Under the pieces are notes generated by a model. The model was not told the DNA's origin, ran no database searches, and saw nothing but the letters and a program-made list of their open reading frames with translations. Below are positions 1 through 10,016 of a stretch of 64,000 bases of DNA, piece after piece. Made by a program: the position numbers and the translations under genes. Within the stretch, counting starts at the first letter, position 1. Every line of letters begins with the position of its first letter. This stretch comes from Bacteroidota bacterium (GTDB lineage: Bacteria; Bacteroidota; Ignavibacteria; UBA10030), in contig JAOAFT010000002.1 in NCBI GenBank assembly GCA_026416125.1, positions 150,773 to 214,772 of the forward strand, in the 5' to 3' direction.

Positions 1-324
1 CAGAATGCTAAAGTACAAGAACGAAATGCAGAAATGAATCTTGCACAAACAGAGCGATCGATCAGTGTCGAAGTCAAAAAAGCTCTCCTTGACCTCGAAG
101 CTGCACGAAAGCAATATGAAGCAAGTGTAAAGAGTGTAACTTCTGCAGAACAAGATCGTAAAGTAGCAGAAGAGAAGTACAACCTAGGATCGGGGACACT
201 CATTGATTTACAAGTTGCTAATGCGAATTATGTAAACGCACAAGCAAACAAAGTTAACGCAATGTATAACTACATAATAGCAAAACGAACACTTGAATAT
301 GTTCTTGGAGTCAGGACTTACTAA
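1..324 (+). CDS. TolC-family outer membrane efflux protein, C-terminal part (5' end outside window)
   Basis: Frame open from base 1; coiled-coil, Ala/Asn/Gln-rich TolC-like repeat ([22 protein letters not shown]); followed by an adaptor and ABC genes. Confidence 0.85.
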   Translation, partial: QNAKVQERNAEMNLAQTERSISVEVKKALLDLEAARKQYEASVKSVTSAEQDRKVAEEKYNLGSGTLIDLQVANANYVNAQANKVNAMYNYIIAKRTLEYVLGVRTY

Positions 325-338
325 AGGAAGGACGAACA

Positions 339-1598
339 ATGGCAGTAAACAATAGCAAAAAAAAGAAGAAACGTATTATCATTTTCTCAGTCATCGGTGG
401 AGTACTTATCCTTCTCATAGTTCTCGTTATTATCGGAAGTCAACGAAAACCGGTTTTCACTGTGCAAACTGAAAAAATTACTCGCAGAACAATTACACAA
501 GTTGTCACTGCAACTGGGAAAATTCATCCGGTTACACAGGTTGTCATTAATGCAGAAGTAAGTGGTGAAATTATTGAACTGCCTGTAAAAGAAGGACAAC
601 GCGTAAAGAAGGGGCAACTTCTTGCTCGGATTAAACCTGATGTTTACCAAGCACAATACGAAAGTGCACTCGCAAACCACGCTATGGCAGAGGCAAGTTT
701 CATAAGAGCTGAATCCGATTTCAAACGGGTTTCTGAGTTGTTTGCGAAAAACCTCGTTTCACAAGCCGATATGGACGTTGCTCGTGCAAATTACTTAAGT
801 GCAAAAGCTGCCAATGAACAAGCAGCTGCCAATGTACGCCAAGCGAAGGAAACGCTGAGCAAGACAGTTGTTCTTTCTCCAATGTCAGGCGTTGTGAGCC
901 AACTTAATGTAGAAATTGGAGTACGCGTGAGTGGAAGCACCTTTATGCAAGGAACGCAACTCATGACAATTGCTGATCTCTCCGTTATGGAAGCACGCGT
1001 TGATGTTGGTGAGAATGATGTCGTGCTCGTTAACATAGGCGATACTGCCCGTATTGAGGTCGATGCATTCCCTGACCGTGAATTTATTGGTACAGTAACT
1101 CAAATTGCAAATACTGCAAAATCAACCGGCCTTGGAACACAGGACCAAGTAACGAATTTTGAAGTACGTATTCTCCTACACACACCACCGGGCATTGAAT
1201 TCCGCCCCGGGATGTCTGTTACTGCTGATATTGAAACAGCAACAAAAGAAAATGTCTTTGCCGTCCCAATTCAATCTGTGACAATTCGTTTGCCAAAATC
1301 GTCTTCCCCCGAAAGTGATAGCGATGTCCAACTTGTCAACGGATCGAAGAAAAAACAAAGAGAAAAATTGCAAGAAGTTATTTTTGTTGTAAAAAACGGC
1401 GAGGCGAAAACTGTACCTGTAACACGTGGCATTAGTGACGATACGTACGTGGAAGTTAGTGGTGAGAATCTCGAAGGACTCGAAGTCATCACAGCACCGT
1501 TCAAAGCAATCAACCGCGACCTCGAAGATGGTTCAAAAGTACGAGTTGATAATAAGAAAAAAATGCGTACAGGAACTTCAATTGAAAAAGAAGGTTAA
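339..1598 (+). CDS. Efflux transporter periplasmic adaptor subunit (HlyD/MacA family)
   Basis: N-terminal TM, barrel-sandwich segments (GEIIELPVKEGQRVKKGQLLARI ... VLSPMSGVVSQLNVEIGVRV), gene context. Confidence 0.92.
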   Translation: MAVNNSKKKKKRIIIFSVIGGVLILLIVLVIIGSQRKPVFTVQTEKITRRTITQVVTATGKIHPVTQVVINAEVSGEIIELPVKEGQRVKKGQLLARIKPDVYQAQYESALANHAMAEASFIRAESDFKRVSELFAKNLVSQADMDVARANYLSAKAANEQAAANVRQAKETLSKTVVLSPMSGVVSQLNVEIGVRVSGSTFMQGTQLMTIADLSVMEARVDVGENDVVLVNIGDTARIEVDAFPDREFIGTVTQIANTAKSTGLGTQDQVTNFEVRILLHTPPGIEFRPGMSVTADIETATKENVFAVPIQSVTIRLPKSSSPESDSDVQLVNGSKKKQREKLQEVIFVVKNGEAKTVPVTRGISDDTYVEVSGENLEGLEVITAPFKAINRDLEDGSKVRVDNKKKMRTGTSIEKEG

Positions 1599-1619
1599 TG
1601 GTTTAAGAGTACTTTTCAT

Positions 1620-2339
1620 ATGGCAGAACTCATTCGTTTAACAAATATTGTAAAAATTTATCAGGTCGGTGACGAGCAAGTTCATGCTCTCGATGGTATT
1701 ACTCTTCAGATCAGGAAGAACGAGTACGTTGCAATCATGGGGCCATCTGGTTCTGGAAAATCAACAATGATGAATATTATCGGTTGCCTCGATACACCAA
1801 CTTCCGGGTTATATGAACTCAATGGAATGAACGTGAGTGACATGGATGATAATGAACTTGCACGTGTACGAAATAAAGAGATAGGATTTGTTTTCCAAAC
1901 ATTCAATCTTCTCCCTCGTTCGAATGTACTCCACAATGTAGAACTCCCGCTAATCTATGCGGGAATGCCTGCCGAAGAACGTCGTGAACGAGCAAAGGAA
2001 GCAATTGCACGTGTCGGTCTTACAGAACGTATGCACCACAAACCGAACGAACTCTCTGGTGGTCAACGTCAACGTGTTGCTATTGCACGCGCACTTGTTA
2101 CACACCCATCGATTCTTCTTGCAGATGAACCAACTGGAAACCTTGATAGTAAGACAGGAGAAGAAATTATGGCGCTTTTCGATGCACTCCATAAGGAAGG
2201 GAATACCATCATCCTTGTTACCCATGAAGAAGACATTGCATCGCATGCACACCGGATTATCAAACTTCGCGATGGCAAAATTGAAGGTGATTTCCCTTCC
2301 CGAAAACGACCGACTCCTTCACCAGCTACTGTTTCCTAA
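1620..2339 (+). CDS. ABC transporter ATP-binding protein (MacB/LolD type)
   Basis: Walker [10 protein letters not shown], signature [15 protein letters not shown], Walker [13 protein letters not shown]. Confidence 0.96.
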   Translation: MAELIRLTNIVKIYQVGDEQVHALDGITLQIRKNEYVAIMGPSGSGKSTMMNIIGCLDTPTSGLYELNGMNVSDMDDNELARVRNKEIGFVFQTFNLLPRSNVLHNVELPLIYAGMPAEERRERAKEAIARVGLTERMHHKPNELSGGQRQRVAIARALVTHPSILLADEPTGNLDSKTGEEIMALFDALHKEGNTIILVTHEEDIASHAHRIIKLRDGKIEGDFPSRKRPTPSPATVS

Positions 2340-2347
2340 AAAGCGCT

Positions 2348-3574
2348 ATGGTTACTATTAACGAATTACAAGAAGGATTCCGAATTGCGCTCCAATCTAT
2401 TTGGGCAAATCGGATGCGATCAGCTCTCACAACCCTCGGAATTGTTATTGGAATTGTTTCTGTTACTTTAATGGGCACAGCATTGGAAGGATTGAGTCGA
2501 GCTTTCGATAAGAGTATTGCACAAATTGGTGCTGATGTACTCTACGTTCAAAAGTGGCCATGGGGGGGTGGGCAAGATTGGTGGAAATACCGAAATCGAC
2601 GGGATTTGCGTATCGAACACGCAAATGCTATCGAACGATCAGCAGAACTTGTTGCTTCACTCTCGCCAATCATTGGAACTTCTCAAGATATTAAGTATCA
2701 AGGGAAATACATTGAAGATGTAATCGTAGTCGGCACAACCCATACGATGATCGAAACGAACCCTGCAAACCTTGCAATCGGTCGCTTCTTCTCTCGCTCG
2801 GAATCGGAAGGAGGTCGACCCGTTTGTGTTATCGGATCAGAAATTGCATCAAGCCTTTTTCCGAACGAATCCCCGCTCGAAAAGGTAATCAAAATTGGCG
2901 GCTATGCGTACCGTGTTGTGGGCGTTTTCGAAAAGCAAGGTAGTCTCTTTGGCGGCGAAAGTCTTGACAAACGTATTTACGTTCCTATCAACCGTTTCTT
3001 TACCCAATATCAATCTCGACGTGGTGGTATTACTATCATGGTAAAAGCAAAATCGCTTGACCTCCTCGACGATACCAAGGAAGAAGTACGCGGCATTCTC
3101 CGACGAGCTCGGGGATTAAAACCACGTGATGAAGATGATTTTTCTATTAACCAACAAGAGATGATTATTCAGATCTTCAACCAAATAGGCGGTGTCATAG
3201 CAATCATCGGTTTGTTCATTACAGGCCTTTCGCTCTTCGTTGGTGGTATCGGTATTATGAACATCATGTTTGTTTCAGTGACCGAACGAACAAAAGAAAT
3301 TGGTATTCGAAAAGCAATCGGGGCACCACGACGTGCAATTCTCCTTCAATTCCTCATTGAATCATCGCTTATTTGCTTCTTGGGAGGCATTATCGGAATT
3401 GCAATTGCTTTTCCACTGAGTTTGATAGTTGACCAAATTCTCCCAACAGCAATGCCATTGACAATTGTTGGAATAGCGCTCTCCCTCTCATTACTCGTTG
3501 GCTTGCTCTCGGGGATCATTCCAGCATACAGAGCTTCGAAATTAGATCCAGTGGAAGCATTGCGGTATGAATGA
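2348..3574 (+). CDS. ABC transporter permease (MacB/FtsX type)
   Basis: N-terminal TM, periplasmic domain, GIGIMNIMFVSVTERTKEIGIRKAIGA motif, terminal DPVEALRYE. Confidence 0.95.
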   Translation: MVTINELQEGFRIALQSIWANRMRSALTTLGIVIGIVSVTLMGTALEGLSRAFDKSIAQIGADVLYVQKWPWGGGQDWWKYRNRRDLRIEHANAIERSAELVASLSPIIGTSQDIKYQGKYIEDVIVVGTTHTMIETNPANLAIGRFFSRSESEGGRPVCVIGSEIASSLFPNESPLEKVIKIGGYAYRVVGVFEKQGSLFGGESLDKRIYVPINRFFTQYQSRRGGITIMVKAKSLDLLDDTKEEVRGILRRARGLKPRDEDDFSINQQEMIIQIFNQIGGVIAIIGLFITGLSLFVGGIGIMNIMFVSVTERTKEIGIRKAIGAPRRAILLQFLIESSLICFLGGIIGIAIAFPLSLIVDQILPTAMPLTIVGIALSLSLLVGLLSGIIPAYRASKLDPVEALRYE

Positions 3575-4809
3575 CGGAGTACTCTATGAATTACACAGAA
3601 ATTATTACCTTTGCAATTCAATCACTCCATGCTAATAAGTTACGCTCAGCACTTACGCTCCTGGGGATTGTTGTTGGTGTTTTCTCAATCATTGCTGTCA
3701 TGACAGCAGTTCGTGTTCTACAGAACAGTATCGAAAGCGGATTGAGCGTGTTAGGTACCCATACATTTCAAATTCAAAAATTCCCTGTAATGGCAAGCCA
3801 CACTGAGTGGCGAAAAGCGCAAAAACGAAAAGATATTACGTACGAACAAGCACTCCAACTAAAAGAGAAAATGACACTTGCTGAATTTGTTGCCATAGAA
3901 GTGTGGGGTGGTCCACGTGTAGTGCAATATGGTGGATTGAAAACCAATCCAAACGTGACTATCGCTGGTGAAGAACCAGAAGGATTACTCGCAAATAATT
4001 GGACTATTGCTGAAGGACGTGGCTTTTCATCAAACGATCTTACCTACACTGCCCCGGTTGCTATTCTTGGTGCCGATGTTGCTAAAAAAATATTTCCACG
4101 TGGCGGTGCAATCGGCGCTGAAGTACGTGTTGGAAATGATAAGTATGAAGTTATTGGGGTCTTTGAACCACTCGGCTCAGTACTCGGTGGGAGTCAAGAT
4201 AACTTTGTTGCAATCCCAATTACAACGTTCCTCGAGAAGTATGGGAAAAATCGCAGCGTCAATATTATGATCAAAGCTAAAAGTGCTGCTGTGTACGACG
4301 ATTGTATTGAGGAAGCTCGAAACACCCTACGAACATTAAGAAAAGTACCTCCCGCCGAAAAAGATGACTTTGAAATCTTTTCGAATGAATCTGTAATTCG
4401 TACGTTCAATGAACTCACCAAGTATGTCAAGTTAGGTGTGAGTGTTATAAGTTTCATTGCCCTTATCGCTGCAGGTGTTGGGATTATGAACATCATGCTC
4501 GTTTCAGTAACAGAGCGAACTAAAGAGATCGGTATTCGAAAAGCTGTCGGTGCAACAAAAAGGAACATCCTGGCTCAGTTTGTATTCGAAGCTATTGTTA
4601 TTTGTGAACTCGGAGGCATCATAGGTATTGTCCTTGGAATTATCGGTGGTAATATTGCTGCTGTAGTATTCAGCATGCCAGGTGTATTTCCCATCGATTG
4701 GGCAATTATTGGCGTTCTTATCACATCGCTTGTTGGAATCATCTTTGGTGTTTATCCTGCGTGGAAAGCTGCAAATCTCGATCCCATCGATGCACTCAGG
4801 TACGAGTAG
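3571..4809 (+). CDS. ABC transporter permease (MacB/FtsX type), second copy
   Basis: GVGIMNIMLVSVTERTKEIGIRKAVGA motif, terminal DPIDALRYE; start overlaps previous stop (ATGA). Confidence 0.95.
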   Translation: MTEYSMNYTEIITFAIQSLHANKLRSALTLLGIVVGVFSIIAVMTAVRVLQNSIESGLSVLGTHTFQIQKFPVMASHTEWRKAQKRKDITYEQALQLKEKMTLAEFVAIEVWGGPRVVQYGGLKTNPNVTIAGEEPEGLLANNWTIAEGRGFSSNDLTYTAPVAILGADVAKKIFPRGGAIGAEVRVGNDKYEVIGVFEPLGSVLGGSQDNFVAIPITTFLEKYGKNRSVNIMIKAKSAAVYDDCIEEARNTLRTLRKVPPAEKDDFEIFSNESVIRTFNELTKYVKLGVSVISFIALIAAGVGIMNIMLVSVTERTKEIGIRKAVGATKRNILAQFVFEAIVICELGGIIGIVLGIIGGNIAAVVFSMPGVFPIDWAIIGVLITSLVGIIFGVYPAWKAANLDPIDALRYE

Positions 4810-4903
4810 CACAACACTTCACGATTCCTCGTTCTCTTGGATGCATCGAAGAGAGTAAGGAGTTTTTGTTGTGTACATTAACATATCATTAACAGGAAGA
4901 TAT

Positions 4904-5338
4904 ATGAGTATGGAATCACTTCGCGTTTGGTTTTTTCTAATGCACTGTGTTATCAATACTTTGGCCCTTTCTCAACCTATGCCATCGGATACATTGTACT
5001 ACACACGGGAAAAATGCATTACTCCATTCGATGCATCAAAGATTGAGAGTACGAAAGCGGGGTACCAATTCTGGTTCGTTGACAAAAATTTTCTCGATGG
5101 TCGAACATTGAAACTGAGTGTTGTTAAACCACGCGAAGCAACCCACGCACCGCACAAACATCCTGAAGATGAATTCTTCTTTCTCCTTGAGGGAACTGCA
5201 GAAATTTATTTATTTGGAAAATGGACACCCGTAACTCCCTACACAAGCATCTATTGTCCACCCCATGAGGTCCATGGGATCAGAAATGCCGGTGATACAG
5301 AACTTAAGTACCTTGTCATTAAAAAGTATCCCAAATGA
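4904..5338 (+). CDS. Cupin-domain protein, probably secreted
   Basis: Cupin motifs THAPHKHPEDEFFFLLEGTAEIYL and CPPHEVHGIRNAGD; hydrophobic N-terminus; ATG 4904 chosen within ORF 4871. Confidence 0.85.
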   Translation: MSMESLRVWFFLMHCVINTLALSQPMPSDTLYYTREKCITPFDASKIESTKAGYQFWFVDKNFLDGRTLKLSVVKPREATHAPHKHPEDEFFFLLEGTAEIYLFGKWTPVTPYTSIYCPPHEVHGIRNAGDTELKYLVIKKYPK

Positions 5339-5467
5339 ATTATTCTCGTTCGCTACTGGGATCGATTACTTCGTATCATCCGCTACAAGGAATCCCGCAC
5401 ATGCATTGCTCATGAGAATGGAAACATACCACTCATGTTTTATGAAAAAAAATGTCAGAAGGTGCTA

Positions 5468-6400
5468 TTACTTAAATACTATCCCAACGGAGACGTGATG
5501 GATGCCTCCAACATTCCCAAAAGAATTATACGCATAGTCAACAAGGTACTCCTTCAATACTACCCCACCACCGAACGAGAATCCAGCAAGCTCAGTTTTC
5601 GAGAGAAGTTTCCAATCTTTCCGCCGCTCATTGTTATACCCAACGCGGAATCTGAGTGAGCTACTCAAGAGAAATTCAACTCCAAATGTAAATGCCCGAA
5701 GCCGTTCTGCAAATGTCTTCGTTGGACGATTAAGGCGATGGAATACAAGATTTAAGTAGGCTGGTAAGTGTTCTGGACGTTTTGTCAAACCAATTGATAC
5801 ATCAAGTGGGAGAGATTCTTTCGTTGTTCTGTACGACGTAAGTTGTTTACCAAAATGGAGAATACTTCCACCAATCACTAAATTTTGGGATGGTACTGAA
5901 TACGTCATACCAATCCCTATGGCGAGAGCAGATGATGTGAATTCGGCAATTGATGAATGAATAAACTCAGCACTAATCCCAATGGATGTTACTTCATCCA
6001 GCATTGTTCCCCACCCTCCTATCAGTGCTACATCCGAAGCACCAAATGTACCAACTACTTCTTCTGTTGCATCAACACGTTCGAAAGTACCATAGTCAAA
6101 GTAGAGTACTCCAATACCAATAGTACCAACCGCTTCAAACGTATCTACATACGATGCATTCCCAGCATTAATGCCAGCAAGGTGTTTAAAGTACCCAAAA
6201 GATATCTGTGGGTGAGTAATTGAAGAAAGCGACGCTGGATTATAAAACAAGCTATTGGGATCGTTTTGTATTGTGAGGAAACTACCATTCAACCCTGCTG
6301 CACGAGCACCAATATCAGTCCGAAGGAACTCGTAGATAGCTGGTTGTGCATATCCATACGTTCCACAAAAGAAAACAAATAAAACCCAATACGCTTTCAT
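5468..6400 (-). CDS. PorV/PorQ family outer-membrane protein
   Basis: Signal peptide then FLRTDIGARAAGLNGSFLTIQNDPNSLFYNPASLSS, characteristic of the PorV/PorQ family; beta-strand rich C-terminus. Confidence 0.85.
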   Translation of the reverse strand: MKAYWVLFVFFCGTYGYAQPAIYEFLRTDIGARAAGLNGSFLTIQNDPNSLFYNPASLSSITHPQISFGYFKHLAGINAGNASYVDTFEAVGTIGIGVLYFDYGTFERVDATEEVVGTFGASDVALIGGWGTMLDEVTSIGISAEFIHSSIAEFTSSALAIGIGMTYSVPSQNLVIGGSILHFGKQLTSYRTTKESLPLDVSIGLTKRPEHLPAYLNLVFHRLNRPTKTFAERLRAFTFGVEFLLSSSLRFRVGYNNERRKDWKLLSKTELAGFSFGGGVVLKEYLVDYAYNSFGNVGGIHHVSVGIVFK

Positions 6401-6503
6401 ACTTACCATAAAATATCGAAATAGAAATGCAAGTGCAATCATTATATCCACTATATCGCAATTCAAAAATTTTTTCTTACATTACAACGAAAAGAGGTGA
6501 CTA

Positions 6504-7595
6504 ATGGTATTTTCGAAAGAATTCATTCGCCAACTACCTAAAGTTCTTCTTCACGATCATCTCGATGGAGGATTGCGACCACAAACTATCATCGAACTAG
6601 CACGCGATCTAAAGTACACAAAACTTCCAACAACTGATCCAGGTGAACTTGCAGCATGGTTTCACCGTGGTGCAACACGTGGCAGTCTCCCTCTCTTTCT
6701 CGAAGGATTCGAGCATACCTGTGCTGTTATGCAAACAGAGGAATCGCTCGAACGTGTTGCGTATGAACTCATGGAGGACATGAAGAACGACGGAGTTGTA
6801 TACGTCGAAACACGCTTCGCCCCCGTATTTCATACGCAAAGAGGATTGGATTGGCATAAAGTCGTAGCCTCTGTCCTAAAAGGATTAGAACGTGGAAAGA
6901 AAGACTTCGGAGTCCAGTACGGCCTCATCATTAGTGCAATGCGAAACATGGACCCAAGTATATCTCTTGAGATTGCAGAACTTGCAGTTGACTTCAGACA
7001 ACGAGGTGTTGTTGGGTTTGATCTTGCAGGTGAAGAGGGAGGTTATCCACCGAAAAAGCACATCGATGCATTCGAATTCATCCAACGAGAAAATTTCAAC
7101 ATTACTATCCACGCTGGTGAAGCATTTGGCAAAGAATCAATTTGGCAAGCAATCCAATGGTGTGGTGCACATCGCATTGGTCATGCAACCAGACTAGTTG
7201 AAGACATGCGCGTGAAAGATGGTGAAGTTCTCAGCATGGGAACGCTTGCGCAGTATGTGCTCGATAAGCGCATTCCCCTCGAAATCTGCCTCACAAGCAA
7301 TGTTCACACAGGTGCTGTGCGGAGTATCGAAGAACACCCCTTCGGTATCTACTACCGGTACAAATTCCGCGTTACGCTGAACACCGATGACCGTTTGATG
7401 AGTAACATTACATTGACAGATGAGTACATCCGAGCAGCAGAGGTGTTCAACTTATCACTTGACGACCTTGAGAAAATCACCATCAACGCAATGAAAAGTG
7501 CATTTATGCCTTATAAGGAACGAATTGCTATTATTTACGACACATTAAAACCTGGTTATGCACAAGCACGCGAACAACTGAAAACATTCGTGTAA
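6504..7595 (+). CDS. add: Adenosine deaminase
   Basis: LPKVLLHDHLDGGLRP, ITIHAGE, RIGHATRL, SNVHTGAV, NTDDRLMS motifs. Confidence 0.93.
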   Translation: MVFSKEFIRQLPKVLLHDHLDGGLRPQTIIELARDLKYTKLPTTDPGELAAWFHRGATRGSLPLFLEGFEHTCAVMQTEESLERVAYELMEDMKNDGVVYVETRFAPVFHTQRGLDWHKVVASVLKGLERGKKDFGVQYGLIISAMRNMDPSISLEIAELAVDFRQRGVVGFDLAGEEGGYPPKKHIDAFEFIQRENFNITIHAGEAFGKESIWQAIQWCGAHRIGHATRLVEDMRVKDGEVLSMGTLAQYVLDKRIPLEICLTSNVHTGAVRSIEEHPFGIYYRYKFRVTLNTDDRLMSNITLTDEYIRAAEVFNLSLDDLEKITINAMKSAFMPYKERIAIIYDTLKPGYAQAREQLKTFV

Positions 7596-7658
7596 AGAGG
7601 TCACACAATGAACTCACTGATACTTATCACATTTTTCCATTTACTAGGAGGGCCAACC

Positions 7659-8282
7659 ATGAACACTGACCACATTCACTGGTTGGGGCACGCTACCTTT
7701 CGGATCGAAGACGACACTCTACAACTCTACATCGATCCATGGAAGCTCCCAGAACACGCACCGAAAGCCGATATCATTCTCATAACTCATGCGCATTTTG
7801 ATCATTTCTCGCCTGAAGACATTGCAAAAATCCAAAAACCTAATACACTCTTTGTAGCACCTCGTGATGTTGGTTCACAGTTGAAAGGGAATGTTGTCAT
7901 TGTTGAACCAGGTAAAGAGTACACTGCAGGACGAATAAAAGTCCGTACCATACCAGCATACAACCCCAACAAAAAATTTCATCCAAAAACGAACCAGTGG
8001 GTTGGATACCTTATCACTCTTACCAACGGACAAACAATCTACCATGCCGGCGATACTGACGCAATACCGGAAATGAAACAACTCAAGGTTGATGTTGCAC
8101 TTATGCCCTGTGGCGGTACATACACCATGACAGCAGAAGAAATGGCAGAAGCTGCAAACAACTTTATGCCGAAAGTACTAATACCCATGCACTGGGGCGA
8201 CATCGTAGGTGTACAGAAGGATGCTGAAACTGTAAAGAAGATTTTCAAAGGAACAACTGTGATTAAAAACGTTGAACGATAA
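7659..8282 (+). CDS. Metallo-beta-lactamase-fold metal-dependent hydrolase (UPF0173-like)
   Basis: WLGHATFRI, THAHFDHFSPEDI, YHAGDTDAIPEM, MPCGGTYTMTAEEMAEA, PMHWGD; ATG 7659 preceded by AGGAGGG. Confidence 0.92.
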   Translation: MNTDHIHWLGHATFRIEDDTLQLYIDPWKLPEHAPKADIILITHAHFDHFSPEDIAKIQKPNTLFVAPRDVGSQLKGNVVIVEPGKEYTAGRIKVRTIPAYNPNKKFHPKTNQWVGYLITLTNGQTIYHAGDTDAIPEMKQLKVDVALMPCGGTYTMTAEEMAEAANNFMPKVLIPMHWGDIVGVQKDAETVKKIFKGTTVIKNVER

Positions 8283-8303
8283 AAAATCGAGATTACTGAA
8301 AAA

Positions 8304-9977
8304 GTGTTACTAGACAATATCACTCAACAATCAGATCTTACTACTAATACATTGTTAAGCAAACTTAGCGAACAAAAGTGGAATTTACTATTATTGTTCG
8401 TATTTGTATTCGGATTATTCTTACGACTTTCAATTGCTTTTAGAGATATAACTACAATTGATAGGTACTTTATCCCAGATGATACCTACTACACTCTTGC
8501 ACTTACACGATCACTTGCTGAAGGAAAAGGACCAACCATCGACGGTATTATACGTACTAACGGTTTCCAACCTCTACTAGCTTTTTTACTCGTTCCGTTT
8601 GCAAAGATTACAACAAATCCAGATACATTACTTCGTATTGACATAATCCTGCTTTCTTTTATTGACAGTGGTATTATCGTTTTATTAGGATTATTAGCCA
8701 AACGAATCTTTTATAACTCACCTAACTATTACTCCCTTGCTATAGCTTTTGCTTGGTCTATTAGCTCTGTCGGAATTTCTAATGCTTTAGGAGGTTTAGA
8801 AACTTCTCTAGCAGTATGTCTTGTATTACTTTTCGTCGAAATTTGGTTGCGTGCGATAGAAAATACTAACAACCGATTATACATTTTCGCAGGTATTATT
8901 GCCGGATGTTCCCTCCTTGCACGAATCGATACATGCTTTACACTCGGAATCATTGGCTTCTATGAACTAGTCTCTAGAAAACGGATAAAACAACTTTTTA
9001 TTACTGTTATAACAGCGATCATTGTTGTTTCCCCCTGGTGGCTCTATCAGATAGTTTATTTCAATACAATAATACCTGAAAGTGGTGAGGCTGTCCAAAC
9101 ACAGGCATACCTTCATCAAATCATGTACTTAAAGAAAACGCACCAAGTTGCTTGGGCATTTGGAACATTACTCGATTTTCTGACTGGAGAACTTTTTTAT
9201 ATCCGTAGTATATGTTTCCAGTTTCCATATCTTACCTCAGTATTGTTCTTAGTAACAACGACACTTTTCATTATCTTCCTAATAAAGAAAATTATAAACA
9301 CTGAAAATGGAGCTCCTATTTTCCTTTACATACTTTCTGCGTTCATTCTTTGTTGGTTTTATGCTCTTTATGTCCCAGCTGTATGGTTCTTTACGCGATA
9401 CTTAGCTACAACACAAACCGCGACACTTCTTTTACTCGTTGTTGGAATAAAAAAAATCACTAATTATACCCGAACTACTGCTGTAATCGAAAAATGCTTT
9501 ATCATGTTTACTATACTTTTTTCTGCATTTAATGTATACCAAAATATTAACTACCTATTTGTTACCCCTACTTCAAGTAAAAATTACGGCTTATTAGGAG
9601 CAAAAGGTTACCGACTCCCTGCTCTACAAATACTCTCACAGGCCCCTATTAATTCAGTTATTGGTGCTTTTCAAAGCGGTGCATTAAGTTACTATGCTCC
9701 AATATTCAAGAAAAATATTACAATAATAAACTTAGATGGCGTTGTAAACGGTGAATCAGCTCAGGCTCTAAAGAACTACAAACTTTCTGACTATGCCAGA
9801 AAAAGAAAATTAACTCATTTTGCTGATTGGGAGTTCAATAAATATATGTTCATTCTACGTTCCGGTGAACCAGGATACATAATGAGTATTCTCACAGCTG
9901 TTGGTTTTGCGGAACCCCAATATCCTGCACACATTAAAGCAAACGATTACTTTGTACTGTATGAATTAAAATGGTAG
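8304..9977 (+). CDS. Multi-TM protein, GT-C/glycosyltransferase-39-like
   Basis: About 10 hydrophobic segments, DDTYYTLALTRSLAEGKG acidic motif in first loop; GTG start. Confidence 0.65.
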   Translation: MLLDNITQQSDLTTNTLLSKLSEQKWNLLLLFVFVFGLFLRLSIAFRDITTIDRYFIPDDTYYTLALTRSLAEGKGPTIDGIIRTNGFQPLLAFLLVPFAKITTNPDTLLRIDIILLSFIDSGIIVLLGLLAKRIFYNSPNYYSLAIAFAWSISSVGISNALGGLETSLAVCLVLLFVEIWLRAIENTNNRLYIFAGIIAGCSLLARIDTCFTLGIIGFYELVSRKRIKQLFITVITAIIVVSPWWLYQIVYFNTIIPESGEAVQTQAYLHQIMYLKKTHQVAWAFGTLLDFLTGELFYIRSICFQFPYLTSVLFLVTTTLFIIFLIKKIINTENGAPIFLYILSAFILCWFYALYVPAVWFFTRYLATTQTATLLLLVVGIKKITNYTRTTAVIEKCFIMFTILFSAFNVYQNINYLFVTPTSSKNYGLLGAKGYRLPALQILSQAPINSVIGAFQSGALSYYAPIFKKNITIINLDGVVNGESAQALKNYKLSDYARKRKLTHFADWEFNKYMFILRSGEPGYIMSILTAVGFAEPQYPAHIKANDYFVLYELKW

Positions 9978-10016
9978 CAATAGTAATTTACATCGTACCT
10001 TAAAAAGGTTTTTCAA

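Noticed and set aside
3968-4270. 100-aa + strand ORF inside the second permease, and many similar nested or antisense ORFs in the track
   Set aside because: They lie wholly within strongly supported genes, show low-complexity translations, and have no motifs or spacing support.
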